From Pseudomonas sp. GD03858 (GTDB lineage: Bacteria; Pseudomonadota; Gammaproteobacteria; Pseudomonadales; Pseudomonadaceae): DNA of 53,690 nucleotides. Below, in pieces: positions 25,207 through 34,133 of the stretch. The translations under genes were made by a program, and so were the position numbers. The notes beneath the pieces were generated by a model that worked only from the letters and a program-made list of their open reading frames with translations, did no database searches and had not been told where the DNA came from. Where the stretch lies: contig NZ_JAOCDM010000026.1 of NCBI RefSeq assembly GCF_029840925.1, positions 1 through 53,690 on the forward strand, written 5' to 3'. Within the stretch, counting starts at the first letter, position 1. Each line of letters opens with the position of its first letter.

Positions 25207-26174
25207 AGCGCCTCGCGGGCGATGCCGCCACGGGTGCGCAGGATATCGGCGAGCACCGCCAGGGCGATCTCGGCAGGGGTCTTGCTGCCCAGGTTCAGGC
25301 CGATCGGCGCATGGATGCGGGCCATCTCGGCCTCGCCGAGCCCGCCGATGCGGCGCAGGCGTTCACGGCGTTTTTCCGAGGTGGCCCGCGAGCCCATCAC
25401 GCCGATGTAGAACGCTTCGGTATTGACTGCTTCGAGCATGGCCAGGTCGTCGATCTTCGGGTCGTGGGTAAGCGCCACCACCGCGGTGTCGCGGTGGCAA
25501 CCGCCGTTGGCGATGAACAGCGAAGGCAGTTCACGACGGATTTCTATCCCGTCGAGCCGCACATTGTCCATCACCTCGTCACGGGGATCGCACAGCACCA
25601 CTTCAAAGCCCAGGCCCTTGCCGAACTCGGCGCAGAAATGCGCGACGCTGGAATAGCCAGCCAGCAGCAGGCGCTGGGCGGCGCCGACACGCAAGCGCAC
25701 GCTTTGACCGCCCTGCTCCACCCGCGCCCCCTGGCTCTGGTCGTCCCACAGCCGGCGCTCGCCGGTGCGCAGGTCGACCTCGCGCAGGAGCCGGCGACGG
25801 CCCTGCAAGGCCGCCTCCAGTTCCCCCAGGTGCGCCTGGGTCGCGCAGTCGCCCGGCAGGTTCTCCACCAGCACATCGAGGATGCCGCCACAGGGCAGGC
25901 GGATGTTCGCGCGGCTGTCGCTGCCGTCGCCATAGCGCACCACGGCCACCGCGTCGCTGAACTCGCCCGCGGCGACGCGCTCAAGGAAGTCTTCCTCGAC
26001 GCAGCCGCCGGACAGCGATCCGACCCACTGCCCCTGCGCGTTGACCGCCAGCAACGAGCCCGGCGCGCGGGGCACCGAGCCATAGGTGCACAGCACGGTG
26101 CACAACCAGACACGCAGGCCGTCACGCGACCAGTGCGCCGCCTGCTGCACCACTTGCAGGTCCAGATGCTGCAC
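25203..26174 (-). CDS. xdhC: XdhC/CoxI-family molybdoenzyme maturation protein
   Basis: A 323-residue protein with an N-terminal XdhC/CoxI segment (CTYGSVPRAPGSLLAVNAQG, LSGGCVEEDFLERV) and a C-terminal Rossmann part (DPKIDDLAMLEAVNTEAFYI, GVMGSRATSEKRRERL). It uses a GTG start 3 bp after the cytochrome stop. XdhC proteins bind and help sulfurate the molybdenum cofactor before insertion into xanthine-oxidase-family enzymes. The gene order hydroxylase, cytochrome, xdhC, mocA is consistent with a dedicated maturation pair. Confidence 0.9.
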   Translation of the reverse strand: MQHLDLQVVQQAAHWSRDGLRVWLCTVLCTYGSVPRAPGSLLAVNAQGQWVGSLSGGCVEEDFLERVAAGEFSDAVAVVRYGDGSDSRANIRLPCGGILDVLVENLPGDCATQAHLGELEAALQGRRRLLREVDLRTGERRLWDDQSQGARVEQGGQSVRLRVGAAQRLLLAGYSSVAHFCAEFGKGLGFEVVLCDPRDEVMDNVRLDGIEIRRELPSLFIANGGCHRDTAVVALTHDPKIDDLAMLEAVNTEAFYIGVMGSRATSEKRRERLRRIGGLGEAEMARIHAPIGLNLGSKTPAEIALAVLADILRTRGGIAREAL

Positions 26175-26177
26175 GGC

Positions 26178-27389
26178 TCAGTCCGCCTTCAGCTGCGCCA
26201 GCTGCTCGGTGCTCAGATCGCCCGGCAGGCCGCCCCAGGTCTCGCGCAGGTAGTTGACCATGTCGGTCAGCTGCTGGTCGTCGAGCTTGTCGGCGAAGCC
26301 CGGCATCGGCTGCATGCGCTCGAAGCCGGTGAACTGCTGTTCGCGGATCCCGTCGACGATGGCCTTGACCAGGTTGCGCGAGTCGGCCTGGCGCAGCACG
26401 GTGTTGCCCGCCATGGCCACGGCGATGTGCGGCTTGCCCTCGCCCTCGACGCCATGACAGCCGGCGCAGACGTTGAGGTACTGCTGGCGACCACGCTTGG
26501 CGCTTTCGCCCAGGGTCTCGTGGGCCACGGTCTGGACGATCTTCGCCGCCGGCGGCTGGTCGCCGAGCAGGTAGGTGGCCATCGCCGCCAGGTCGCTGTC
26601 CTGCAGATGCTGGGTGCTGTGGTGCACCACCGGGTACATCTCGTTGAACATGCTGCCCTGGGCGCTGATGCCATGCTTGAGGAAGGTCGCCAGGTCCGCC
26701 TGGGTCCAGCCACGGTCGGCCAGGTCCTGGGCCAGCAGGCTCGGCGCCAGGTATCCCAGGAGCAGACCACCGGTCAGGCGCTTGTCCTGCTGCAGCGCGC
26801 CGATCGGGTTGCGTGGGGTATGGCACTCGCCGCAGTGGCCAAGCACTTCGACCATGTACTGCCCGCGCTTCCACGCTTCGCTGTTGCCCTTGCCCTCCTC
26901 CAGCTGCACGCTCTTGCCGTACAGCATGTTCCAGCCCATCAGCCCCGTGCGCACGTTGAACGGGAAGCTCAGGCTGGTTTGCGGCGCCGGGCGGTTGATC
27001 GGGGCGACGGTCATCAGGTAGGCGTGGATCGCATCGGAGTCCTCGCGCTTGATCAGGTGGTACGAGGTGTACGGCATGGCCGGGTACAGGTTGGCGCCGT
27101 CCTTGCGCTTGCCCTCGGTGAGGGCGGCGAAGAACTCGTCGCTGCTGTAGTTGCCGATGCCGTGCTGCTTGTCCGGGGTGATATTGGTGCCGTAGATGGT
27201 GCCGAACGGCGAATGGATCGGCAGGCCACCGGCATAGGGCGCGCCGCCTTCGGCGGTATGGCAGGCCATGCAGTCGGCGGCGCGGGCCAGGTATTCACCG
27301 CGCTTGACCAGGGCCTCGTCGGCCGCCTGGGCAGTGCAGGCGACCATCGCGCCAATGGCCAGGGCCAGGCTGCTGAGAATTCGCGTCAT
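26178..27389 (-). CDS. Triheme cytochrome c subunit (alcohol dehydrogenase AdhB-like)
   Basis: A 403-residue exported protein starting MTRILSSLALAIGAMVACTA, with three haem motifs CMACH, CGECH and CAGCH spaced along three cytochrome domains, as in gluconate and alcohol dehydrogenase cytochrome subunits. It lies 2 bp after the iron-sulfur subunit gene and should accept electrons from the molybdenum hydroxylase in the periplasm and pass them to quinone. This combination of Ior-like hydroxylase and AdhB-like cytochrome is common in Pseudomonas. Confidence 0.93.
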   Translation of the reverse strand: MTRILSSLALAIGAMVACTAQAADEALVKRGEYLARAADCMACHTAEGGAPYAGGLPIHSPFGTIYGTNITPDKQHGIGNYSSDEFFAALTEGKRKDGANLYPAMPYTSYHLIKREDSDAIHAYLMTVAPINRPAPQTSLSFPFNVRTGLMGWNMLYGKSVQLEEGKGNSEAWKRGQYMVEVLGHCGECHTPRNPIGALQQDKRLTGGLLLGYLAPSLLAQDLADRGWTQADLATFLKHGISAQGSMFNEMYPVVHHSTQHLQDSDLAAMATYLLGDQPPAAKIVQTVAHETLGESAKRGRQQYLNVCAGCHGVEGEGKPHIAVAMAGNTVLRQADSRNLVKAIVDGIREQQFTGFERMQPMPGFADKLDDQQLTDMVNYLRETWGGLPGDLSTEQLAQLKAD

Positions 27390-27391
27390 GC

Positions 27392-27931
27392 TCAACCCTC
27401 CTTGACCAGGCCGAGGTCGCCCAGCACTTCGCGGGTGGCCTCGTAGTAGCGCACGTAGCCGGTGCAACGGCACACGTGGTGACCGAGGCTGGCCTCGATG
27501 GCGTCTTCCAGCTCGCTCTTTTTCAGCGGTTTGCGCTGGGCCTTTTCCACCAGCACGGTGGCGGCATTGACGAAGCCTGGGGCGCAGTAGCTGCACTGGA
27601 AGGCGAAGCGGTCGACGAACTTCTGCTGGATCGGGTTCAGCTCACCGGGGTTGCCGGCTTCGTCCAGTTTCGCGTGGCCTTCGATGGTGCGGACCTTCTT
27701 GCCCTCGAAGTAGTGCGCGCCGGTGATGCAGGTGCGCACTTCCTCGCTGGTGCCGTCGGGGTTGTCGACGATCACCACGCAGGCATGGCAGATGCCCTGG
27801 CCGCAGCCCAGGCGCGAGCCGGTGAGGTTCTGGTATTCGTGCAGGTAGTCGATCATCGCCAGGTCATCGGGGACCACTTCGGTGACGACGGGTTGACCGT
27901 TGAGGGTCAGTTGCAGCTTGCGGTCAGCCAT
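27392..27931 (-). CDS. Two 2Fe-2S cluster subunit of a molybdenum hydroxylase (IorA-like)
   Basis: A 179-residue xanthine-oxidase-type small subunit. The plant-ferredoxin-like cluster ligands are in SRLGCGQGICHACVV plus a later Cys (RTCITG); the second cluster ligands are CSYCAPG and HHVCRCTGYVRYY. The start at 27931 overlaps the large-subunit stop by 8 bp. It has no signal peptide, while the large subunit carries a twin-arginine leader, so it is probably carried across the membrane by its partner. Electrons flow from the molybdenum site through these clusters to the triheme cytochrome. Confidence 0.93.
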   Translation of the reverse strand: MADRKLQLTLNGQPVVTEVVPDDLAMIDYLHEYQNLTGSRLGCGQGICHACVVIVDNPDGTSEEVRTCITGAHYFEGKKVRTIEGHAKLDEAGNPGELNPIQQKFVDRFAFQCSYCAPGFVNAATVLVEKAQRKPLKKSELEDAIEASLGHHVCRCTGYVRYYEATREVLGDLGLVKEG

Positions 27932-30755
27932 TGAGGGCCTCCTTGACTCGGGCGGGGGTGATGGGCAAGTCGCGCACGCGCTTGCCGATGGCGTGGGCCA
28001 CGGCGTTGCCGATGGCACCGACCACCGGGATCATCACCACTTCGGCGATGCCTTTGGACGGATCGGTTGGCGACAGCGGCGGCAGGATCTCCGAGGTCTG
28101 CTTCCACACCGCCACGTGTTTGGCCATCGGCAGGCGGTAGCGGTTGAAGTTCCAGTTGCCCTCGCCCGGGCCGCCCTCGTACAGCGGCATTTCTTCCAGC
28201 AGCGCATGGCCAATGCCCATGGCGATGCCACCTTCGAGCTGGCCCTTGACCAGCTCCGGCACCAGCACCCGGCCGCACTCGACCCAACTGTGGTGGTTGA
28301 GCACGGTCACTTCGCCGCTGCCCTTGTTGACCTTGACCTCGACGATGGTCGCCACCGGGCTGTAGTAGGTGACCATGGCGTTGTTCAGCTGGGTGGCCGG
28401 ATACTCGGCGTTCTGCCGATCCAGCAGGTGGAAGCCGGCGCTGTTCATCTGCGCCTTCTTGGCGTTCACCGCGCCGTCACCGTACTTCACCGCCACGGCA
28501 TCGAGCGGCAGGCGCTCGCGCACGCCATCGATGACGAAGTCGGCCTCGGCCCAGCTCCAGCGGTTGAAGCCGTGCACGCTGACAGCGGTGACCAGGCCCA
28601 TTTCGTGGGCCTTTTTCGCCAGCGTGGCGAACGGGATCGGCGCCAGGCCGTTGCCGGTCAGCTCACCGTTGACCCACACCGCGTTTTCGCGGCGCACCAC
28701 CAGCGGGTTGGCCTGGCCGCCGAATGGGCCTTGGCTCCACAGGGCCATGGCCGCCGGCCACAGGCCGTGGTTGAACAGCACGCGCGCCGCTTCGCGGGTG
28801 GCGTGGCTGAAGTAGAACGCCGAGTTGGTCGCCGACGAAGGCGAGGCCAGCTTGCCGACCCAGCGTGGGTCGCGCAGCGCCGCGTCCTGCTCGGCCTGGC
28901 TGATCAGGTAGGGGTTGCCGCTGGTGGTCAGCGCCAGTTCCGGCCATTCGGTCTGGGCGGTCTTCACTTCGTCGGCGACGCGGCCGAGGAAGTCGCTGAC
29001 CACCAGCGCCTGGGAGGTGGACATGCCGGTGCCCAGCTCGGTGCCGATATGACGCAGGATGATGTGGCCGTCAGCGCCGAACTCGACCGCCGCCATCGGT
29101 GCCTCGGAACCGGTGCCGAAGTCTTTCTGGGTGATGGCGAAGCCTACGCCGTACCAGTTGTCGTGGTCCTTGGCATCCTCGGCCTGCTTGCGCGCATGGC
29201 GCTGCTTCCACCAGTCATGTTCAGCGGCCTTGTCGAGGATCTCGTGCAGGCGCAGGGCGCCGGCGGGCACGGCGCCCTGGGTGTTCTTCATGCCCGACTT
29301 GAGCGCGTTCTTGCGGCGCAGCTCGATGGCGTCCACGCCCAGGCGGTCGGCGATCTCGTCGACCATCATCTCGGTCGCGGCCATGCTCTGCAGGGTGCCG
29401 TAGCCGCGCATGGAGCCGGCCTCCACGCCCCGGGAATGGTAGGCGGTCACCGCCAGGTCGTTCTGCGGCATGTAGTAGATCGACTGCGCCGCGGTGGCGC
29501 CCACGGCGGCCACCGACGGGCTGTAGTTGATGCGTCCGCCGCCGTCGACGGTCATGTCGGCGCGGAAGATCTGGAAGCTCATGTCCTTCTTGTCCACTGC
29601 CAGCTGGTAGCGGATGTCGAACGGGTGGCGCTTGATGCCGCTCTGGAACTGCTCGTAGCGGTCGTTGGCCAGGCGGATCGGCACGCCCGCGCCGTACAGG
29701 GCGGCGACGGCGGCGTAGAACACGAAGATGTTGTTGTCCTTGGAGCCGTAGCCGACGGTATAGCCCGGGTGCATGTTCAGGTGCTTCAGGCCGAAGCGCG
29801 ACGGCTTGATCATGTGCACGCATTCCTGCGCCACTTCGAACGGGCACTGGGTGGCCACGACGAAATGCAGGGTGCCGGTGGCCGGGTCGAACCAGCCGTT
29901 ACCGTTGTCCGGTTCCAGGGCCGCGGGCTCGATCGACGGGGTCTTGTAGCGTTCGTCGAACAGCAGCCAGTCCTCGGGCGGCTGCTTGAGCTGCTGGTCG
30001 ATGCGCTGGGCGTAGAACATCCCCTGCTCGGTGAGGTTGCCGTGCTGCTTGGGCTCCGCGGTCCATACCGGTTTGCGGGCGAGGATGGTGGGGAACAGCA
30101 TGGTGTTCTTGAGGCTGGAGTATTCGTCCTCGTCGAACGGCGTCTTGCCGCCCACGCGCACGAAACGGAAGCTGCCGTAGGGATCGCGCTGGTACAGCGG
30201 CGCCTGGGCGCCGTAGCGGATCGCCTTGTCGTTGAACTGCAGCTTGAGCTTGGCTTTGCGGAACCGTTCGAAGTCGTTCCAGATCAGGATCGCCACGGGG
30301 TGGCCGATGAACATCGGCACCTGGCCTGGCGGCAGCAGCGGGTCGGGCGAGTGGGCTTCTGGCCAGGCGATGCCGTCTTTCTTCAGGTCCTCGGCGGTGA
30401 CGATGCGGTCCGGCTGCAGTTCGCTGCCCAGCAGCGACAGGTCGTAGCCCGCGTAGATGCGGTCGGCCTTGGTGGCCTTGAGCAGCATGGCGTGGCCTTG
30501 CTGCTGTGGCCAGCCGGGCATGTCCTTGGCGCGGATGTCGCGGGCGAAGACTTTGCTGCCGCAGACCTTGGACAGCGCGTCGTTACGGAAACGCGCCTTG
30601 CCATCGTGGTTCATCCACTTTTGCGGCGAGGTGGTGACCTTGCTTTCCATCAGGGCGGCGAAGGCCTGGCTGCCGAGGGGCGCCAGGGTCACGCCGACAC
30701 CGGCGATCAGCCCGCCTTGCAGGAACGAACGCCGGGAAATATCACGGTTGGACAT
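27924..30755 (-). CDS. Molybdenum-binding large subunit, isoquinoline 1-oxidoreductase-like (IorB)
   Basis: A 943-residue xanthine-oxidase-family large subunit with a twin-arginine leader (ISRRSFLQGGLIAGVGVTLA). The C-terminal KGIAEVVMIPVVGAIGNAVA fits the loop that holds the active-site Glu in this family. The substrate could be an N-heterocycle or an aldehyde; IorB-like proteins in Pseudomonas often act as periplasmic aldehyde dehydrogenases, which would fit the amine dehydrogenases nearby, but this is inference. It heads an operon with the iron-sulfur subunit, triheme cytochrome, xdhC and mocA. Confidence 0.9.
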   Translation of the reverse strand: MSNRDISRRSFLQGGLIAGVGVTLAPLGSQAFAALMESKVTTSPQKWMNHDGKARFRNDALSKVCGSKVFARDIRAKDMPGWPQQQGHAMLLKATKADRIYAGYDLSLLGSELQPDRIVTAEDLKKDGIAWPEAHSPDPLLPPGQVPMFIGHPVAILIWNDFERFRKAKLKLQFNDKAIRYGAQAPLYQRDPYGSFRFVRVGGKTPFDEDEYSSLKNTMLFPTILARKPVWTAEPKQHGNLTEQGMFYAQRIDQQLKQPPEDWLLFDERYKTPSIEPAALEPDNGNGWFDPATGTLHFVVATQCPFEVAQECVHMIKPSRFGLKHLNMHPGYTVGYGSKDNNIFVFYAAVAALYGAGVPIRLANDRYEQFQSGIKRHPFDIRYQLAVDKKDMSFQIFRADMTVDGGGRINYSPSVAAVGATAAQSIYYMPQNDLAVTAYHSRGVEAGSMRGYGTLQSMAATEMMVDEIADRLGVDAIELRRKNALKSGMKNTQGAVPAGALRLHEILDKAAEHDWWKQRHARKQAEDAKDHDNWYGVGFAITQKDFGTGSEAPMAAVEFGADGHIILRHIGTELGTGMSTSQALVVSDFLGRVADEVKTAQTEWPELALTTSGNPYLISQAEQDAALRDPRWVGKLASPSSATNSAFYFSHATREAARVLFNHGLWPAAMALWSQGPFGGQANPLVVRRENAVWVNGELTGNGLAPIPFATLAKKAHEMGLVTAVSVHGFNRWSWAEADFVIDGVRERLPLDAVAVKYGDGAVNAKKAQMNSAGFHLLDRQNAEYPATQLNNAMVTYYSPVATIVEVKVNKGSGEVTVLNHHSWVECGRVLVPELVKGQLEGGIAMGIGHALLEEMPLYEGGPGEGNWNFNRYRLPMAKHVAVWKQTSEILPPLSPTDPSKGIAEVVMIPVVGAIGNAVAHAIGKRVRDLPITPARVKEALNG

Positions 30756-30845
30756 GGTTGATCCTCTGGGCAGTCAGGCGCTGCCCATGCTTTGTTCTGG
30801 TGCTGAGATACACGGAGGGCGCGCACGATCACAAAATCTGACCTT

Positions 30846-30886
30846 TAAGTCAAGTTGGCGATTGTGGTTTGGCTTGGTAAGTCAAG
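30846..30886. promoter_or_regulatory. Direct repeat upstream of the molybdenum hydroxylase operon
   Basis: TAAGTCAAG occurs at 30846-30854 and again at 30878-30886, 32 bp apart (three helical turns), about 90-130 bp upstream of the large-subunit start. Read on the minus strand, each copy contains TTGACT, so one may double as a -35 element. Candidate activator site; no regulator gene adjoins. Confidence 0.3.
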
Positions 30887-30950
30887 CAGACAACTTGTCG
30901 CGGGGGTTGGGGGTTGGGGTTGGGACTTGGCGTGTTGGTTTTGATTGCTG

Positions 30951-31659
30951 TATGCGCATTCATTGGCGATGGTGACGCACAGTCACCTTTCCGCCCTTAC
31001 GGCGGATTACTTTTTGAAGGATCAAAAAGTAACCAAAAAATCCTCGCTCCATTCATCCGGCCCCTACGCTTCGCTCCGGGGTTCCCTCGCTCCGTTCTTG
31101 CTCCCGGGAGGACCGCGCTGAACGCCCCATCCTGGGGCGCAGCGCTTGACGGGCATCCATGCCCGTCACCTCCCTTCGCAAGAACTCCGCTCGGCCTCCT
31201 GAAGTCGCAATTGGCGGCGCCTGGACTATCGCGCGCTTAGAAGCAAGAACAAGAGCAGAGATTTTAAATTAGCTCTTGGCCGTTATTTATATATTGGTTG
31301 TTCTGGCCCTTTCGCGGGTAAACCCGCGAATACGGATCTGAGATCACACAGTTGCAACTAGCGCCAGCTGCGCCAGCCCAGTCGCCGCCCGTAACTTCGC
31401 GACTTCAGGAGGCCGAACGCAGGACTTGCGGAGGGAGGTGACGGGCATGGATGCCCGTCAAGCGCTGGGGCCCAGGATGGGCCCTACAGCGCGGTCCTCC
31501 CGGGAGCAAGGCCGGAGTGAGGGGACCCGGAGCGAAGCGTAGGGCCGGATGAATGGAGCGCAGCGTTTTTTGGTTACTTTTTGTCGCGTTTGACAAAAAG
31601 TGACCCGCCGTAAGGGCGGAAAGGTGACTATGCGTCAACATCGTAAATGAATGCGCATA
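30951..31659. repeat. Large inverted repeat with about 260 bp arms
   Basis: The left arm 30951-31208 (from TATGCGCATTCATT to CTCCTGAAGTCGC) returns inverted at 31399-31659 (from GCGACTTCAGGAGG to AATGCGCATA), with scattered mismatches. Each arm includes GACGGGCATCCATGCCCGTC, a GTTACTTTTTG...CAAAAAGTAAC hairpin and TTTCCGCCCTTACGGCGG. The AT-richer spacer of about 190 bp contains a REP-like hairpin TTCGCGGGTAAACCCGCGAA (31311-31330). No transposase gene or credible coding frame lies within. This is the main content of the roughly 1 kb gap between the hydroxylase and the GGDEF-EAL gene. Confidence 0.9.
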
Positions 31660-31668
31660 AAAATATAA

Positions 31669-31700
<32 letters not shown>

Positions 31701-31805
31701 TCACAAACAGCCCCCAGAAAAATAAAGGCAAAGCGCCATCATTCATCATCCTGTCATATATCTGTCGCATATTTCCCAAATCCCAAGGGCCGTGGAAAAC
31801 CAGCC

Positions 31806-34133
31806 GTGATCCGCCGTTCACTCTCCTCCGCAGGCCTGTTACCCCTGCTCCTGCTGACCCTATGTGCCGTCACCCTGACCTTCCTCTGGGCCTCGCACAT
31901 CAGCCAGAAGACCGCCTCCCGCCAGGATGCCCTGGCCGCCAAGGCCACCGAGCACCTGAACCTGGCCAGCATCGTCGCCGAAAACCTGCGTCAGCTGGTG
32001 GACCGCGCCCAGGCCGTGGGCCGGGTCACCCAGGACGACATGAAGAGCCTGCGCCAGGGCAACCTGAACCTGGCCCGGCTGCTGGCCGAAGACCCCGTGT
32101 TCAAGCGCATGAGCCTGTATGACCACCACGGTCGCCTGCTCTCCTCCAGCCATGGCGACGAGCCCACGCAACTGCCACAGGCCTGGCTCGACCAACTCAA
32201 GTCCCACGTCTCGCACTACGGTTTCAAGGCCTTCATGCCCCACGCCCCGACCAGCACCAACGACGCGACGCTACCCAGCTGGCGCCTGCCGTTCCTGCTG
32301 CCACTGACCGATCTGCCTGGCCGCGAGATCGACAACATCCTGGTGGTACAACTGGACATCGGCTATCTCGCGGTCCTGTTCCAGCACATCGACCTGGGCC
32401 GCAGCGGCGTGATGCGCCTGCTCCAGGACGACGGCCAGGAGCGCCTGCGCATCGACACCAGCGGCGTGCTGGTGGCAGGCCCGACGCTGGTGCCCGGCCT
32501 GCCGCGCAACGGCGAGGACTCAGGCCAACTGACCCAGTACACACTCGAGGGCCCCTACCAGAGCCTGTACCGGCGCGTGACCGAGCGCGGCTTCAGCGTG
32601 GTGGTCAGCCAGGCCCATGACGAGATCCTCGCCCCCGCCATGCTCACCGCCAGCCGCCAGCTGTGGCTGAACCTGAGCATGACCCTGATGATCCTCGCCA
32701 GCCTGGCCTGGGGCTTGCGTCTGCTGCACAAGCGCCAAGAAGCATTTCGCGAGCTGGAACACGCCCAGCAGGTCAACCAGCAGCTGATCGAGCGCCTCGA
32801 GGACGAGCACCGCCGCAGCAGCCACGCCGCCGCCACCGACCACCTCAGCGGCCTGCACAACCGCCGCCAGTTCGTCGAGGTCGCGACCCGCACCCTTGCC
32901 CAGCAGCGTGGCAAACGCCGCCTGCTGGCGATCCTGTTCATCGACATGGATCGCTTCAAGTCGATCAACGACTCGCTCGGCCACAAGATCGGCGACTTGC
33001 TGCTGCAAGCGGTGGCAGGACGCATCCAGCGCCTGCTCGAACCAGGCGACGAGGCTTCGCGCTTTGGCGGTGACGAGTTCGTGGTGCTGCTGGCCGGCGA
33101 GCGCAGCGAGGAACAGATCGACAACTGGGTGCGCGCCCTGGTGGAGAAACTGTCCGCCACCTATGCCCTGGCCGACCAGGAGGTCAACACCAGCCCAAGC
33201 GTCGGGGTAAGCATCTGCCCACGCGATGGCCAGGACATCGACGCGCTGATCCGCTTCGCCGATGCCGCCATGTATTCGGCCAAGCAGGCAGGCCGCGCCC
33301 AGTATCGCTTCTTCGACCCGTCGCTCAACCTCACCGACATCCAGGCCTTCACCCTGGAACAGGCCTTTGGCGGCGCCCTGGCCGAACGCCAGTTCGTTCT
33401 CCACTACCAGCCGCAGATCCGCCTCGACACCCTCCAGGTGCTGGGCTACGAAGCCCTGGTGCGCTGGAATCATCCGCAATTCGGCCTGCTCTACCCCGAC
33501 CGGTTCATCGATCTCGCCGAGCGCAGCGGCTTCATCGTCGACCTGGGATGGGAGGTGCTGCGCCTGGCCTGCGAGGAGCTGGCACGCTGGCATGCGCGCG
33601 AGCATGACGCACGCCTGGCGATCAACGTCTCGGCCCTGCAGCTGCGCCAGGCCGACTTCAGCACACGCCTGCTGGCCGAACTCGACTACTACGGCATCGC
33701 GCCCCAGCGTCTGGAACTGGAAATCACCGAGACCACCGTGCTCGACCCCGAAGGCACCGCGATGGCCCATCTACGCCGCCTGCGCAGCGCCGGGCTGGGC
33801 ATCAGCCTGGACGATTTCGGCCGTGGCTACGCAGGCTTCGCCCACCTGCACGCGCTGCCGCTGTCCAAGCTCAAGATCGACCGAGCGTTGATCGCTCCCC
33901 TGTCCAACGCCTATGACGACAGCCCGATCGTCTCCTCGACCATCATCCTGGCCAAGCGCCTGGGCCTGGAGGTGGTCGCCGAAGGCGTCGAGACCCGCGA
34001 GCAAGTGGTGTGCCTGAAGCTCGCCGGCTGCGACATCGCCCAGGGCTATCACTTCAGCCGGCCACTGTCGCCCAGCCAGCTGCATGACTACCCCCCGTTC
34101 AACGGTTCCGAGGAAAAGGCATGGGTCTACTGA
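31806..34133 (+). CDS. Membrane GGDEF-EAL cyclic-di-GMP enzyme
   Basis: About 775 residues from GTG 31806 (read VIRRSLSSAGLLPLLLLTLC); an ATG at 31647 would add 53 residues including a poly-threonine run and looks less likely. Two membrane segments (about 9-29 and 286-307) bracket a periplasmic sensor region with HIDLGRSGVMRLLQDDGQER, like a dCache-type fold. Then a GGDEF domain with intact RFGGDEF (Gly421 on) but no RxxD inhibitory site (EPGD stands there), and an EAL domain with EALVRWNHP (Glu549 on), ITETTVLDPEG, DDFGRGYAGF, KIDR and VVAEGVETREQ, so the phosphodiesterase residues look complete. The 3' end overlaps the PhnD-like gene by 13 bp. Confidence 0.92.
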   Translation: MIRRSLSSAGLLPLLLLTLCAVTLTFLWASHISQKTASRQDALAAKATEHLNLASIVAENLRQLVDRAQAVGRVTQDDMKSLRQGNLNLARLLAEDPVFKRMSLYDHHGRLLSSSHGDEPTQLPQAWLDQLKSHVSHYGFKAFMPHAPTSTNDATLPSWRLPFLLPLTDLPGREIDNILVVQLDIGYLAVLFQHIDLGRSGVMRLLQDDGQERLRIDTSGVLVAGPTLVPGLPRNGEDSGQLTQYTLEGPYQSLYRRVTERGFSVVVSQAHDEILAPAMLTASRQLWLNLSMTLMILASLAWGLRLLHKRQEAFRELEHAQQVNQQLIERLEDEHRRSSHAAATDHLSGLHNRRQFVEVATRTLAQQRGKRRLLAILFIDMDRFKSINDSLGHKIGDLLLQAVAGRIQRLLEPGDEASRFGGDEFVVLLAGERSEEQIDNWVRALVEKLSATYALADQEVNTSPSVGVSICPRDGQDIDALIRFADAAMYSAKQAGRAQYRFFDPSLNLTDIQAFTLEQAFGGALAERQFVLHYQPQIRLDTLQVLGYEALVRWNHPQFGLLYPDRFIDLAERSGFIVDLGWEVLRLACEELARWHAREHDARLAINVSALQLRQADFSTRLLAELDYYGIAPQRLELEITETTVLDPEGTAMAHLRRLRSAGLGISLDDFGRGYAGFAHLHALPLSKLKIDRALIAPLSNAYDDSPIVSSTIILAKRLGLEVVAEGVETREQVVCLKLAGCDIAQGYHFSRPLSPSQLHDYPPFNGSEEKAWVY

